In this document: positions 17,603 to 25,510 of the stretch, in pieces | Layout: each line of letters starts with the position of its first letter | How positions within the stretch are numbered: the first letter of the stretch is position 1 | From: Dehalococcoidia bacterium | GTDB lineage: Bacteria; Chloroflexota; Dehalococcoidia; Lucifugimonadales; VXLM01 | DNA length: 46,229 nucleotides | Direction: 5' to 3' | Assembly (NCBI GenBank): GCA_009841605.1 | Contig: VXLM01000042.1 | Coordinates: 1-46,229, forward strand | Position numbers and translations under genes: made by a program | Notes under the pieces: model-generated | What the model was told of the DNA's origin: nothing | Databases searched by the model: none | The model's input: the letters and a program-made list of their open reading frames with translations, nothing else

Positions 17603-18034
17603 CTAGTCCTGTTGAATGAACTCGATCCAGTTGCCCTCGGGGTCCTGCATGTAGCAGGCCCATCTGCCGGGCCCGATATTCGCCGGAGGGTTCATCTCGA
17701 TTGCTCCGTTAGCCACTACTCGCTCGAACACAGCCTGGATATCGTCGACGATAAATCCCACGTGGCTGCCGCCGATGATCGCCCGCTCCTCAGACGCTCG
17801 TTCCCCTGCCGTGGGGCGAACATATTCGATCAGTTCAAGGAAGTGTTCCTCACCTTCGGCGGCCATCTTGGCGATTCTCAGGTGGGCGTTTTCATACCCG
17901 ACCACCTGGGAGATGGACGCCCCGGTGCGCTCGAGCAGGTCCAGCACTCTCAAACCGACAATCTCCTCGTAGAACCTAACGGCTGCCTCGAAGTCTCGTA
18001 CGACGAAACCCGCGTGGTTTATGCCTCTTATCAC
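17603..18034 (-). CDS. VOC-superfamily (glyoxalase-like) metalloprotein
   Basis: About 143 residues with two beta-alpha-beta-beta-beta halves: GINHAGFVVRDFEAAVRFYEE at the start and GSHVGFIVDDIQAVFERVVAN in the second half, ending DPEGNWIEFIQ. Candidate metal ligands are the histidine of NHAGF, a Glu or His of FLELIEYV, the histidine of SHVGF and the final glutamate of WIEF, the usual H/E-H-E pattern. The reaction is unknown (lyase, isomerase or ring-cleaving dioxygenase are all seen in the family). The start is ambiguous: a GTG at 18034 has GGAG nine bases upstream, and a TTG at 18049 adds five residues. It lies between the kinase and the adaptor on the same strand. Confidence 0.85.
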   Translation of the reverse strand: MIRGINHAGFVVRDFEAAVRFYEEIVGLRVLDLLERTGASISQVVGYENAHLRIAKMAAEGEEHFLELIEYVRPTAGERASEERAIIGGSHVGFIVDDIQAVFERVVANGAIEMNPPANIGPGRWACYMQDPEGNWIEFIQQD

Positions 18035-18115
18035 GGTAACGTGCTCCAATCCTAAAAGTTAGCTCTAGTCGAATTATTTGTTCAGGTCAATTATAACGTA
18101 CATATCGAAGTACGT

Positions 18116-19588
18116 CTAATGCGGTGGCGTTCGTTCTTGGTCTGTTGGAATGGTGAACCGGAAGATCGTCCCTCCGCTCGGACTGCTCTTCGCCTCGATT
18201 GTGCCGCCGTGGGCCTCAACGAGGTTTTTCGCGATGGCCAGTCCCAGACCGGCGCCTCCGGTCGTGCGAGCGCGCGAAGGGTCGGCGCGCCGGAATCTAT
18301 CGAACACGGTGGCTATCACGTCGTCGGGAATGCCGTCTCCGGTATCCTCGACGGCGACGAAGACCTCACCGGTTGAGAGTGTTCCCGCCCTGACGGTGAC
18401 CACGCCTCCTTGAGGAGTGTGGCGGACGGCGTTCTCAAGCAGGTTGTCCACCACCTGGAGAATCCGGGCGGTGTCCATTCGGACGGGTGGGATGTCTTTG
18501 TCTATGTCGGTGGTCAGCCGCATCTCCTTCGAGTGGGCCTTCGCCATGAAGCCTCTGACCGACCTGTTGAGTACGTCGTCGGCTGCGGCCCTCTCGAAGT
18601 TGAGACGCAGTGCTCCGGCGTCCAGCAGAGACAGGAGTTTCACGTCCTCGACGAGATGGTTGAGTTGCAGCACCTGCTGGTGGACGCTTTCCAGGGTCTC
18701 GTCGCTCGGACTGATGACCCCGTCCTTCATCGCCTCGACGTAGCCCTGGATATTCGAGAGCGGCGTTCTTAGCTCGTGGGCAACGTCGGCCATGAGGTTC
18801 AGGCGCTGCCGCTCGGCTCGCTGGATGTCGTCGGCCATGGAGTTGAAGGTTTCTCCGAGCTCACCGATTTCGTGGGGCCCCATCTTCGGCACACGGTGGG
18901 AGTACTGCCCTCCCCCGAAGGTCCTAGCCGCTCCGCGGAGCACTCCGATGGAAAGGAGCGCACGGCGAGAAAGTAGTGATACAAGCGCAATACCGACAAT
19001 GCCCGCCGCGATTCCGGTCCACAGCAGCGAGGCGTCGAGGGTCGCGAGCAGCCGCGACATGGGAGGCTCGGGAACGACCCCTGGAATATCCGCCGGCCCC
19101 ATAGAGATCGACGCAACATCCTTCTTGTCGCGATCTTGCAGCTTGTAGGTATGCCTACCAAACCTTCGTCCGTCGCCCACTTTCTTGCGATCGTCGGGGC
19201 CCAGGGGCGGATTTTGAAGTTTGTCGAAGGGAGGGGCCGTCCGCTGGCGGGCCGGGGACTCGGGGACGATCTTCTTGCCGCTTACCAGAGCGATTGGCTT
19301 GCCCTCGGCGTCCGTCACCTCGATGTTCCAGTTGTAGAGCCACTTCGCCTGTTCGAGTGCCGGGCCGATGCCGGACAGGTCGTCGTTGTTCTCATAGTAT
19401 TGATTGACGACCTGCTGGATGCGCTCCGCCCGCGCGCGCTCGACCTCTTGCTGGAAACGTTCGATCTCACGCTCGGCGGCGTAGTGAACGTACAGACTTA
19501 CGCCTAGTAGGGATACGACCAGAACGAGGGTGAATCCCACGATCAGGCGGAAGTGAAGACTGGCCAGCCAACTTCTAAACTTTTGCAT
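18116..19588 (-). CDS. Membrane sensor histidine kinase (OmpR-partner class)
   Basis: 490-residue kinase. Membrane helix at about 12-34, an extracytoplasmic sensor of about 150 residues (35-186) containing a charged Pro-rich stretch, a second helix at about 187-207, HAMP (208-260), then the dimerisation domain with phospho-acceptor H271 (VAHELRTPLSN). ATPase motifs are N-box N386, G1 DTGDGIP (415-421), an FDRFRRAD F-box and G2 GGAGLGL (444-450). All catalytic residues are present. Its start overlaps the regulator's stop by 14 bases, so the two are translationally coupled. The signal is unknown; the nearby exporter and repeat protein suggest envelope conditions. Confidence 0.94.
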   Translation of the reverse strand: MQKFRSWLASLHFRLIVGFTLVLVVSLLGVSLYVHYAAEREIERFQQEVERARAERIQQVVNQYYENNDDLSGIGPALEQAKWLYNWNIEVTDAEGKPIALVSGKKIVPESPARQRTAPPFDKLQNPPLGPDDRKKVGDGRRFGRHTYKLQDRDKKDVASISMGPADIPGVVPEPPMSRLLATLDASLLWTGIAAGIVGIALVSLLSRRALLSIGVLRGAARTFGGGQYSHRVPKMGPHEIGELGETFNSMADDIQRAERQRLNLMADVAHELRTPLSNIQGYVEAMKDGVISPSDETLESVHQQVLQLNHLVEDVKLLSLLDAGALRLNFERAAADDVLNRSVRGFMAKAHSKEMRLTTDIDKDIPPVRMDTARILQVVDNLLENAVRHTPQGGVVTVRAGTLSTGEVFVAVEDTGDGIPDDVIATVFDRFRRADPSRARTTGGAGLGLAIAKNLVEAHGGTIEAKSSPSGGTIFRFTIPTDQERTPPH

Positions 19589-20267
19589 CGCCGAACCTGT
19601 ACCCTACTTCGTAAACGGTGTGTATATAACGCGGTTCGTCCCCGGCTTCGAGCTTCCTCCTCAGGTGGGAGACGTGGGCATCGACCGTTCGGTCGAAGCC
19701 GTCGAAGTCGTAGCCGAAGGCCCTGTCAATAATCTGATCGCGGGTAAATGTTCTGCCGGGATCGCTCACGAACATCACGAGAAGCCGGAACTCCGTGGGT
19801 GTGAGAGAAAGGTCCCTGTCGCCTATGGAAGCCAAGCGCTGGTCCTGGTCGACAGTGATGTCGCGGTAACGAACAATAGTCTTCCGTCCCTCGCCGTCCT
19901 GGCGAGCCACACGCCTCAAGACTGCTCTCACTCGTGCGCACAATTCCCTCGGGCTGTATGGCTTGGTGATGTAGTCGTCAGCGCCCAAATCGAGGCCGGC
20001 AAGCCGGTCTTCCTCGCTGTAACGGGCGGTCAGCATGACGATGGGAACGTCCGACTCCTCGCGGAGGACCCGGCAGACCTCCTCGCCGTTGAGCTTTGGG
20101 AGCATCAGGTCGAGGACGAGGAGATCGGGGTCGTTCTCACGTGCGAGTCGGAGGCCCTCCAAGCCGTCGTTGGCAACCAGCACGTTATGGCCGTCGTGGG
20201 CCAGATACGTGCGGGCTATCTCGACGACGCCGGGATCGTCTTCGACCAGCAAGACCGTCGTTCCCAA
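19575..20267 (-). CDS. OmpR/PhoB-family response regulator
   Basis: 230-residue two-domain regulator. Receiver: acidic pair D10/D11, phospho-acceptor D53 (LLVLDLMLP), T80 and K102 (TKPYSP). The C-terminal winged helix carries LSLTPTEFRLLVMF, FTRDQIIDRAFGYDF and the recognition segment VDAHVSHLRRKLE, ending VYEVGYRFG. The start is TTG at 20267 with AGGAGG eight bases upstream, and the family N-terminus TVLLVEDDP supports it. It precedes the histidine kinase. Likely targets are the adjacent secreted repeat protein and the exporter, but no direct-repeat operator was identified. Confidence 0.95.
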   Translation of the reverse strand: MGTTVLLVEDDPGVVEIARTYLAHDGHNVLVANDGLEGLRLARENDPDLLVLDLMLPKLNGEEVCRVLREESDVPIVMLTARYSEEDRLAGLDLGADDYITKPYSPRELCARVRAVLRRVARQDGEGRKTIVRYRDITVDQDQRLASIGDRDLSLTPTEFRLLVMFVSDPGRTFTRDQIIDRAFGYDFDGFDRTVDAHVSHLRRKLEAGDEPRYIHTVYEVGYRFGDAKV

Positions 20268-20302
20268 GCCTCTGTCCTCCTATTAGTCGGTCTTTCGGAA
20301 GA

Positions 20303-20393
20303 GTGGAGGCCGCAAGCGAGTTTGCATCAGCCTGCCGCCTCCACATTCATCAAAGGGTGTCGGAAGGGAGGTGCGTTGGCCCGTTAGACACCC
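20303..20393 (-). promoter_or_regulatory. Two hairpins in the leader between the repeat protein and the response regulator
   Basis: One stem pairs GGGTGTC (20355-20361) with GACACCC (20387-20393). The other pairs GTGGAGGC (20303-20310) with GCCTCCAC (20337-20344) and extends inward through GCA/TGC. In transcript order they lie after the repeat-protein stop and before the regulator's Shine-Dalgarno. The first may end or trim the upstream message. No long U-run is visible. Confidence 0.45.
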
Positions 20394-20420
20394 ACTCGGT
20401 AAGTCCGCACTTCGCTGGTT

Positions 20421-21140
20421 TTACGCCGATGAACCTTCGATGGCGGGAGTGGCGTCAGTGCTCTTGTTGCCTTTGTACATGTGCCAGCCGCCTCCCGATT
20501 TGCCATGGGAACCGCCCTTGCCGCGGAACTTTCCGCGTCCGAATGACCTACCGTAACCAGACTTCCCGCGACCACCGAAACCGGGGAAGACGCCGTCGGG
20601 TTTCTCGTCGTACCACTCGTTGAGCGAGTCGGCCTCGTCCTGCGTCATCTTCTCGGCCTCGACCGCCTTTTCAAGCGCGGCCTCGAAATTGTCGTCCATC
20701 TGGTCTACTTTTTCGTCGAAACGCTCAAGGTGCGCGTCGGCCTGCTCCTGGGTTATCTTCCCGGCCTCGACCGCCTCATCGAGCTTGGCTTCGAGCTGCT
20801 CGCGCGCGTTGGGGTTGTAGCTGAAGCGGAGCCATTCCCCGACGCCTTCCGGTCGGTCGTCCAGCCAGTCGCTGTAGGCGTCGGCCTCTTCCTGCGTGAT
20901 CTTTTCCGCCTCGACCGCTTTGTCGAGCCACGCATCGGTGCGCTCTTCCTGCATTTCCGTTCTGGCCTGCTTCAAGGCGTCTTCGACGGTATCGCTTTCG
21001 AGGCCGAGAATCTCGGCAACCCTGTCTGCGAAGCTCTTCTTCTCTCCGTCTTCGTCGGCACTTTGCGCCAGCACAGTGCCGCCCGCCACGCCCAGAACCA
21101 CCACAATGGCGGCTGCCAGGCCAACTACTAGTTTCTTCAT
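20421..21140 (-). CDS. Secreted protein with three short EEAD-type helical repeats (DUF2680-like)
   Basis: 239 residues from the ATG at 21140, chosen for its GGAGGT seven bases upstream. A signal peptide or anchor (LVVGLAAAIVVVLGVAGG, ending near VLAQS) is followed by FADRVAEILGL, a motif seen in DUF2680-type proteins. Three diverged repeats come next, each reading AVEAEKITQEEAD, AVEAGKITQEQAD and AVEAEKMTQDEAD, then a Trp- or Phe-containing helix. The C-terminus is Gly/Arg/Lys-rich with FGGRGKSGYGRSFGRGKF. It resembles secreted, often metal- or stress-induced proteins beside two-component systems. Function is not known; it may be a target or sensor accessory of the adjacent kinase pair. Confidence 0.75.
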   Translation of the reverse strand: MKKLVVGLAAAIVVVLGVAGGTVLAQSADEDGEKKSFADRVAEILGLESDTVEDALKQARTEMQEERTDAWLDKAVEAEKITQEEADAYSDWLDDRPEGVGEWLRFSYNPNAREQLEAKLDEAVEAGKITQEQADAHLERFDEKVDQMDDNFEAALEKAVEAEKMTQDEADSLNEWYDEKPDGVFPGFGGRGKSGYGRSFGRGKFRGKGGSHGKSGGGWHMYKGNKSTDATPAIEGSSA

Positions 21141-21269
21141 ACATTCCACCTCCGGTAAGTATTCATCTCACCTCTGCGTGATTCCACTATACCGCGCATG
21201 TTTGAAGACTTTATGAAGGTCTTTGCGAGCTCTGGAATCGGCATCGGCGGTCGCAGAAGCGGAGTACGC

Positions 21270-21306
21270 CATTCGGCCTCTCCCTCACCGAGGAAGAGGC
21301 CGAATG
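21270..21306 (-). terminator. Hairpin after the NHL gene, possible terminator
   Basis: A perfect 12-bp stem (21270-21281 with 21295-21306) and a 13-base loop. It lies 44 bases after the stop of the NHL gene and upstream of the repeat protein. No clear T-run follows on the minus strand, so termination is likely but not certain. Confidence 0.55.
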
Positions 21307-21349
21307 TACCCTTTATTCACTTGGAAACGCTGAGCGAGCCGGAAAGTTC

Positions 21350-22393
21350 CTACATGTAGTTCAGCGTCGGGACGCGGAAGGGTGGGGTCATTCCGGCCTC
21401 GTCCATTACGTAGGCTTCCTTCTTGTAGATCTGGATGCGGTAGTGCTCGTAGTCGGGAACGTACATGTGGCCGTGCTCGTCGACGCGGACGGAGCGAGGA
21501 CGCGCGAAGTATTTCTCCGGCTCGTAGGCGGCCGTCTCGCGCATCCGGCGGAGCTTGGCGGTGCGCGTGAGCATCCTCTCCAGGTTGGCCTTCGACATGG
21601 TGGCGTCGCCGACGAACTTCTGGACGAAGTGGCCGTCCGCAGCGAATAGCTGGACGCGGTTATTGCCCCAGTCGCACACGTAGATGTCCCCGTGCATGTC
21701 GACGTCGACGCCGGAGGGGCGGTAAAGCTGGCCGTCCTCGTGGCCGGACGTGCCGATCGCACGGATGAACTCGCCGTCCGCAGAGAACTGCTGTATGCGG
21801 TCGTTGCGCCAGTCGGCGACGTAGAGCGATCCCTCGCTGTCGATGGTTATGCCCCACGGAGCGTTGAACTGTCCGGGGCCGTCTCCGAATTCGCCAAACT
21901 GGGAGATGAACCGCCCGTGCTTCGTGTACTTCTGGATGCGGTGGTTCAACGAGTCGACCACATACAAGAGGTCCTCGCTGTCGATGGCCAGCCCGGCAGG
22001 ACGGTCGAACTGTCCCGCGCCGCTGCCTTGCTCGCCCCACCTGCCGAGGTACTCGCCGTCGGTGGTGAACCCCGATATGCGATGGCACGCGCTGTCGGAG
22101 ACGTAGAGTTCCCGCTGTTCGACATCGAGCTGGATCGCCATGGGCCACATGAAACACGCGTTCGGCACGTCGTCTTCGTACGACTTCCAGCCGAAGCTGC
22201 CGAAGTTGTCATCGTCGATATTGGTCACGAGGATGGGGCCCGACTTGCCCTTCAAATACATGCTCCCCTTGCCGATGACGTAGAGGCGGCCGTCCCGCGC
22301 GGGGGCCACGTCAACGGGGAAATGCATCCGCATGAACTCGCCGATCGTCTTGAGGTAAGGGAATCCGGCTCGCAGAAGTCCGTATGGTCGCAT
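21350..22393 (-). CDS. NHL-repeat beta-propeller protein
   Basis: 347 residues made largely of NHL repeats. Clear blades include GQFDRPAGLAIDSEDLLYVV, GQFNAPWGITIDSEGSLYVA and GQLYRPSGVDVDMHGDIYVC, each ending in a D-x-x-N-x-R-I/V-Q signature, with further diverged blades at both ends. About six blades can be seen, enough for one propeller. No signal peptide or lipobox is visible, so its location is unclear. NHL propellers act as binding scaffolds or, in some cases, lyases. The start ATG has a strong AAGGAGG. It follows the DUF1800 gene by 49 bases and is probably co-transcribed with it. Confidence 0.9.
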   Translation of the reverse strand: MRPYGLLRAGFPYLKTIGEFMRMHFPVDVAPARDGRLYVIGKGSMYLKGKSGPILVTNIDDDNFGSFGWKSYEDDVPNACFMWPMAIQLDVEQRELYVSDSACHRISGFTTDGEYLGRWGEQGSGAGQFDRPAGLAIDSEDLLYVVDSLNHRIQKYTKHGRFISQFGEFGDGPGQFNAPWGITIDSEGSLYVADWRNDRIQQFSADGEFIRAIGTSGHEDGQLYRPSGVDVDMHGDIYVCDWGNNRVQLFAADGHFVQKFVGDATMSKANLERMLTRTAKLRRMRETAAYEPEKYFARPRSVRVDEHGHMYVPDYEHYRIQIYKKEAYVMDEAGMTPPFRVPTLNYM

Positions 22394-22442
22394 GTGCGTC
22401 CTCCTTGCTGACTGTCGTCGTCGTGACGGGTAGAACTGTCCT

Positions 22443-23843
22443 CTAATTCAGCTGGTACTCTCGCGTTGCAACGATCAGTTGGATCATTCTCAGAACGCGG
22501 AACTCGTTGATCTCGCTCTTCGATTCGTCACCCAGGTCGAGGTCCTGGCCCTGCTCGGCGTAGTTGAGAAGCCCTAGGATGCTTTCCTTGCTGAGAGGAG
22601 CGGGACGGACCATCTGAACGCACTCGCCGACGAACTCGGCGGGCGATAGTGGGTGACCGATCTCCTTCAGCCGGTTGATGATGAGGCGGATGCCAGGCTT
22701 GTCGGCGTCGTTCATCTCGTCGACGGCGAAATTGACCCGCTCGTTCAGCGTGCCGCCGTCGATCCAGCCCGCGCCGAAGGGCCAGCCCTCGACGGTCAAG
22801 GGGTTCATCAGCGACTGCCCCATCGAACCGGAGGCGCCGGTTACACGGGATATGCCTATCTCTATTCCTTGGTATTCGCCCGTGAGCTTGACGACGGCAG
22901 TGACCAACTCCGTCGGCGTCTTCACGCGCAAGTAGCGGGCCTCTTTGAAGAAGTCCGAGTTGAACAGCACGCGGAGCATGGAGCGGATATCGCCGTCCGA
23001 GCCCAGGTACGCCTCCATGAGGGCATTAATCGCCTCGGGGTCTTTCGGCGGGATTTCGTTCCAGCCTGAGACGGGCGGCTCATCGGCAACGAAGTAGTTG
23101 TACATGTGCCTCGCAATGAACCGCGCGGTGGCCGGCTGCTTGACGATGATGTCCACGACATCATAGCCGTCCCAGTCGCCGGTCTCGCCGAGGAATTCCT
23201 TGTCGGAGTGGTCGTGCTCTTCTTCAACGTAGACGAACTTGGAGTGGTAGCCGCCGTACCTGCTGCCCGCTCCCGGTATCGGCGTTTCGAGCGTCCAGCC
23301 GGTGAATGCGTAGGCGGCGGCCTTTACGTCTTCCTCGGTGTAGTTCCCGACGCCCATGGAGAAGAGCTCCAGCAACTCGCGTCCGTAGTTTTCGTTCGGC
23401 TCGTCCTTGAGGTTCTCGTTGTTGTCGAGCCAAAAGATCATCGCCGGGTCCTTCGAGAGCTCGACGAGGAGCGTGCGAAGGTCGGTCATCCCCAGCTGGC
23501 GAAACATGTTGATCTGCGCCTGGGACGAAGGGTTGTGCGCGGACTTGGCCTGCCCAGTCGCGAAGATGTGGTGCCAGAAAAGGGTCATCTTCTCTTCCAA
23601 CTGGCGGCGCGAGTTGAACATTCGCGACCACCAGATGGGGCCGTACCCGGCATTGCCGGTGCTGTAGAAGCGCTCGATCATGTCGATCTCCACGTCGGGA
23701 AACCGTTCGGGGTGGAGCAGGTCCTCCACGACGTCCTCGTAGGGACGGGAGGCGAGCACTTCCAGTTCGTCGAGTCGCGCGCCGAAACCGGCGCGGCGCA
23801 TCAGGTGGGCGTACAGATCGAGGTCGGCGGTCGCGGTTGCCAT
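22443..23843 (-). CDS. DUF1800 domain-containing protein
   Basis: 466 residues, normal for the DUF1800 family. Conserved features are HLMRRAGFGARLDELE at the N-terminus, MTLFWHHIFATG, NMFRQLGMTDLRTLLVELSKDPAMIFWLDN in two adjoining stretches, NENYGRELLELFSMG, YTEEDVKAAAYAFTGW, and a PTELV motif late in the protein. In many bacteria this gene is paired with a DUF1501 (sulfatase-like) gene and linked to secretion or polysaccharide traits. No DUF1501 gene is present here, but true sulfatases follow upstream on the same strand. The start has AGGAGGG eight bases before ATG. Biochemical function is unknown. Confidence 0.92.
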   Translation of the reverse strand: MATATADLDLYAHLMRRAGFGARLDELEVLASRPYEDVVEDLLHPERFPDVEIDMIERFYSTGNAGYGPIWWSRMFNSRRQLEEKMTLFWHHIFATGQAKSAHNPSSQAQINMFRQLGMTDLRTLLVELSKDPAMIFWLDNNENLKDEPNENYGRELLELFSMGVGNYTEEDVKAAAYAFTGWTLETPIPGAGSRYGGYHSKFVYVEEEHDHSDKEFLGETGDWDGYDVVDIIVKQPATARFIARHMYNYFVADEPPVSGWNEIPPKDPEAINALMEAYLGSDGDIRSMLRVLFNSDFFKEARYLRVKTPTELVTAVVKLTGEYQGIEIGISRVTGASGSMGQSLMNPLTVEGWPFGAGWIDGGTLNERVNFAVDEMNDADKPGIRLIINRLKEIGHPLSPAEFVGECVQMVRPAPLSKESILGLLNYAEQGQDLDLGDESKSEINEFRVLRMIQLIVATREYQLN

Positions 23844-23991
23844 GACAGTTCCCTCCTGCGAGACATTCGCGTCGTTTCGTTATTTTACCAATCTCTGAGC
23901 ATTGTACAAGTTTGCCGACTGCGATTTTCGCCTGCGGCAGAGAATTCTTACTCCATCTTGGCAAAGGGGCGGGAAAATCGTCGGAGTCGCA

Positions 23992-25458
23992 TCAATACGT
24001 CGCCTTGCCACCGGTGCCGAAACGCCAGCCGCGCTGTCCGCCGAAGTTGCGGTCGTAGCCGCGGGTCTCGAAGTCGTCGTCGGGCACGCCGACCAGCACC
24101 CCGTCCTGCAGGTATGCGAGGTCGCTGCCGTAGAGGTTCTCCACGAGAAGGCCGGTGAGCCGTTCGCGTACTCCGGAGAGCGCAGGGTCGTTCGCTAGGT
24201 CGTGAAGCTCGTTAGGATCGTTTTCGAGGTCAAATAGCTGGAAGTGGTTGCCGAGGGGGTAGTAGATCAACTTGTATTGCACGTCGCGTATCATGCGGGA
24301 GGCCGTCTCGTTCTCCCAGTGTTCGCCGTAGATGTAGTCGCGCTTGCGGTCGCCGATCATCGACAGGCCCTCGACCGTGTCGGGGATGGGGACGCCGCAG
24401 ATGTCGGCGAGGGTCGGGAAGATGTCGGCCTGCACGACGAGGCGGTCATCGCGGAGGTCCTTCCCGATGTCGGCGCGGTTTACGGGGGGCATGAGGACCA
24501 TGGGAATCTTGGCCGACTCCTCGTAGAAGAGGTCTTTGGCCCACTGGCCGTGATTGCCGAGCATCTCACCGTGATCGGAGGTGAACATCACGACGGTGTT
24601 GTCGAGGAGGCGCTCCTCTCGCAGCATCCCGATGACCAGCCGAATCTGGTGATCGAGATGGGTACACATGGCGTAAAAGCCCTGCCGCGCGAGTCGGACG
24701 GCGTCGTCGGAGTAGGGGTTGCGTCCAGACCATCGGCGGGCCTTGATGCCGCTGGGCAGGGAGTCCCAGTTCTTCGCCCATTCGCCCACGAATGGCATGT
24801 CGATCTCGCGGTCGCGGTACATCTCGATGTACTGCTCGGGCGGCACGATGGGAGGGTGCGGCTCGCTGAACGACATGTACCAGAAGGCGGGCTTGGCCGG
24901 GTCGCGCCGGGCGATGTACCTCGACATTTGGCTGACGGTCCAGTTGGTCTGGTGGAGGTGTTCCGGCAGGTGCCACGGGCGGACGCTGTAGTCGTTGTGG
25001 CCCATGGCGTGCGTCGCCTCCTGACCCGCGTAGCCCTGCTCCTGGAGGTACAGCTCGTAGTCGTCCTTCAGCAGGCCGAGGTGGTGACGGCCTTCCTCGT
25101 TGATCAGCGCGTCGTCGAACCCGATGCGGTCGTGCTGCGGGTAGACGTGCAGCTTGCCGACTGAGAAGGCTTGATAGCCGTTGTCTCGAAATGTTTGGGC
25201 CATCGTCGGCAGATCGGGCATCGGGAGATACTCGTTAAAGACGCGGTCTCCATGAGTGCGCGCCGAGACGCCGGTCATGATCTCTCGACGGGCGGGAATG
25301 CAGGAGGGAGTGGCGGTGTAGGCGTTCGTGTACGCCGCGCCGTTGCCGATAAGCTGGTCGAGGGTTGGAGTCAGGACGGTCGGATGTCCCAGGGCTCCAA
25401 TGAGCCGCCCGAACCAGTGGTCGGCGGTTATGAGGAGTACGTTTGGCCTGTCGGGCAC
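23992..25458 (-). CDS. Type I sulfatase (alkaline phosphatase superfamily), copy 1
   Basis: 488-residue sulfatase that should hydrolyse a sulfate ester, probably on a glycan or small organic molecule. The formylglycine site C53-I-P-A-R57 matches the CxPxR consensus, so C53 must be converted to formylglycine for activity. The N-terminal metal site reads TADHWFG, with one Asp where many sulfatases have DD. The second half holds FTSDHGEMLGNHG, providing further metal ligands. The start is GTG at 25458 with GGAG nine bases before. It is a close tandem paralogue of the next sulfatase. No signal peptide is seen, suggesting a cytoplasmic enzyme. No formylglycine-generating or anSME maturase lies in the window. 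Confidence 0.93.
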   Translation of the reverse strand: MPDRPNVLLITADHWFGRLIGALGHPTVLTPTLDQLIGNGAAYTNAYTATPSCIPARREIMTGVSARTHGDRVFNEYLPMPDLPTMAQTFRDNGYQAFSVGKLHVYPQHDRIGFDDALINEEGRHHLGLLKDDYELYLQEQGYAGQEATHAMGHNDYSVRPWHLPEHLHQTNWTVSQMSRYIARRDPAKPAFWYMSFSEPHPPIVPPEQYIEMYRDREIDMPFVGEWAKNWDSLPSGIKARRWSGRNPYSDDAVRLARQGFYAMCTHLDHQIRLVIGMLREERLLDNTVVMFTSDHGEMLGNHGQWAKDLFYEESAKIPMVLMPPVNRADIGKDLRDDRLVVQADIFPTLADICGVPIPDTVEGLSMIGDRKRDYIYGEHWENETASRMIRDVQYKLIYYPLGNHFQLFDLENDPNELHDLANDPALSGVRERLTGLLVENLYGSDLAYLQDGVLVGVPDDDFETRGYDRNFGGQRGWRFGTGGKATY

Positions 25459-25510
25459 GTGCGGTCTCCGTGTGTGGCGTGTCCTCTTCGCAGTGAGGAC
25501 AGTTCCAGGT

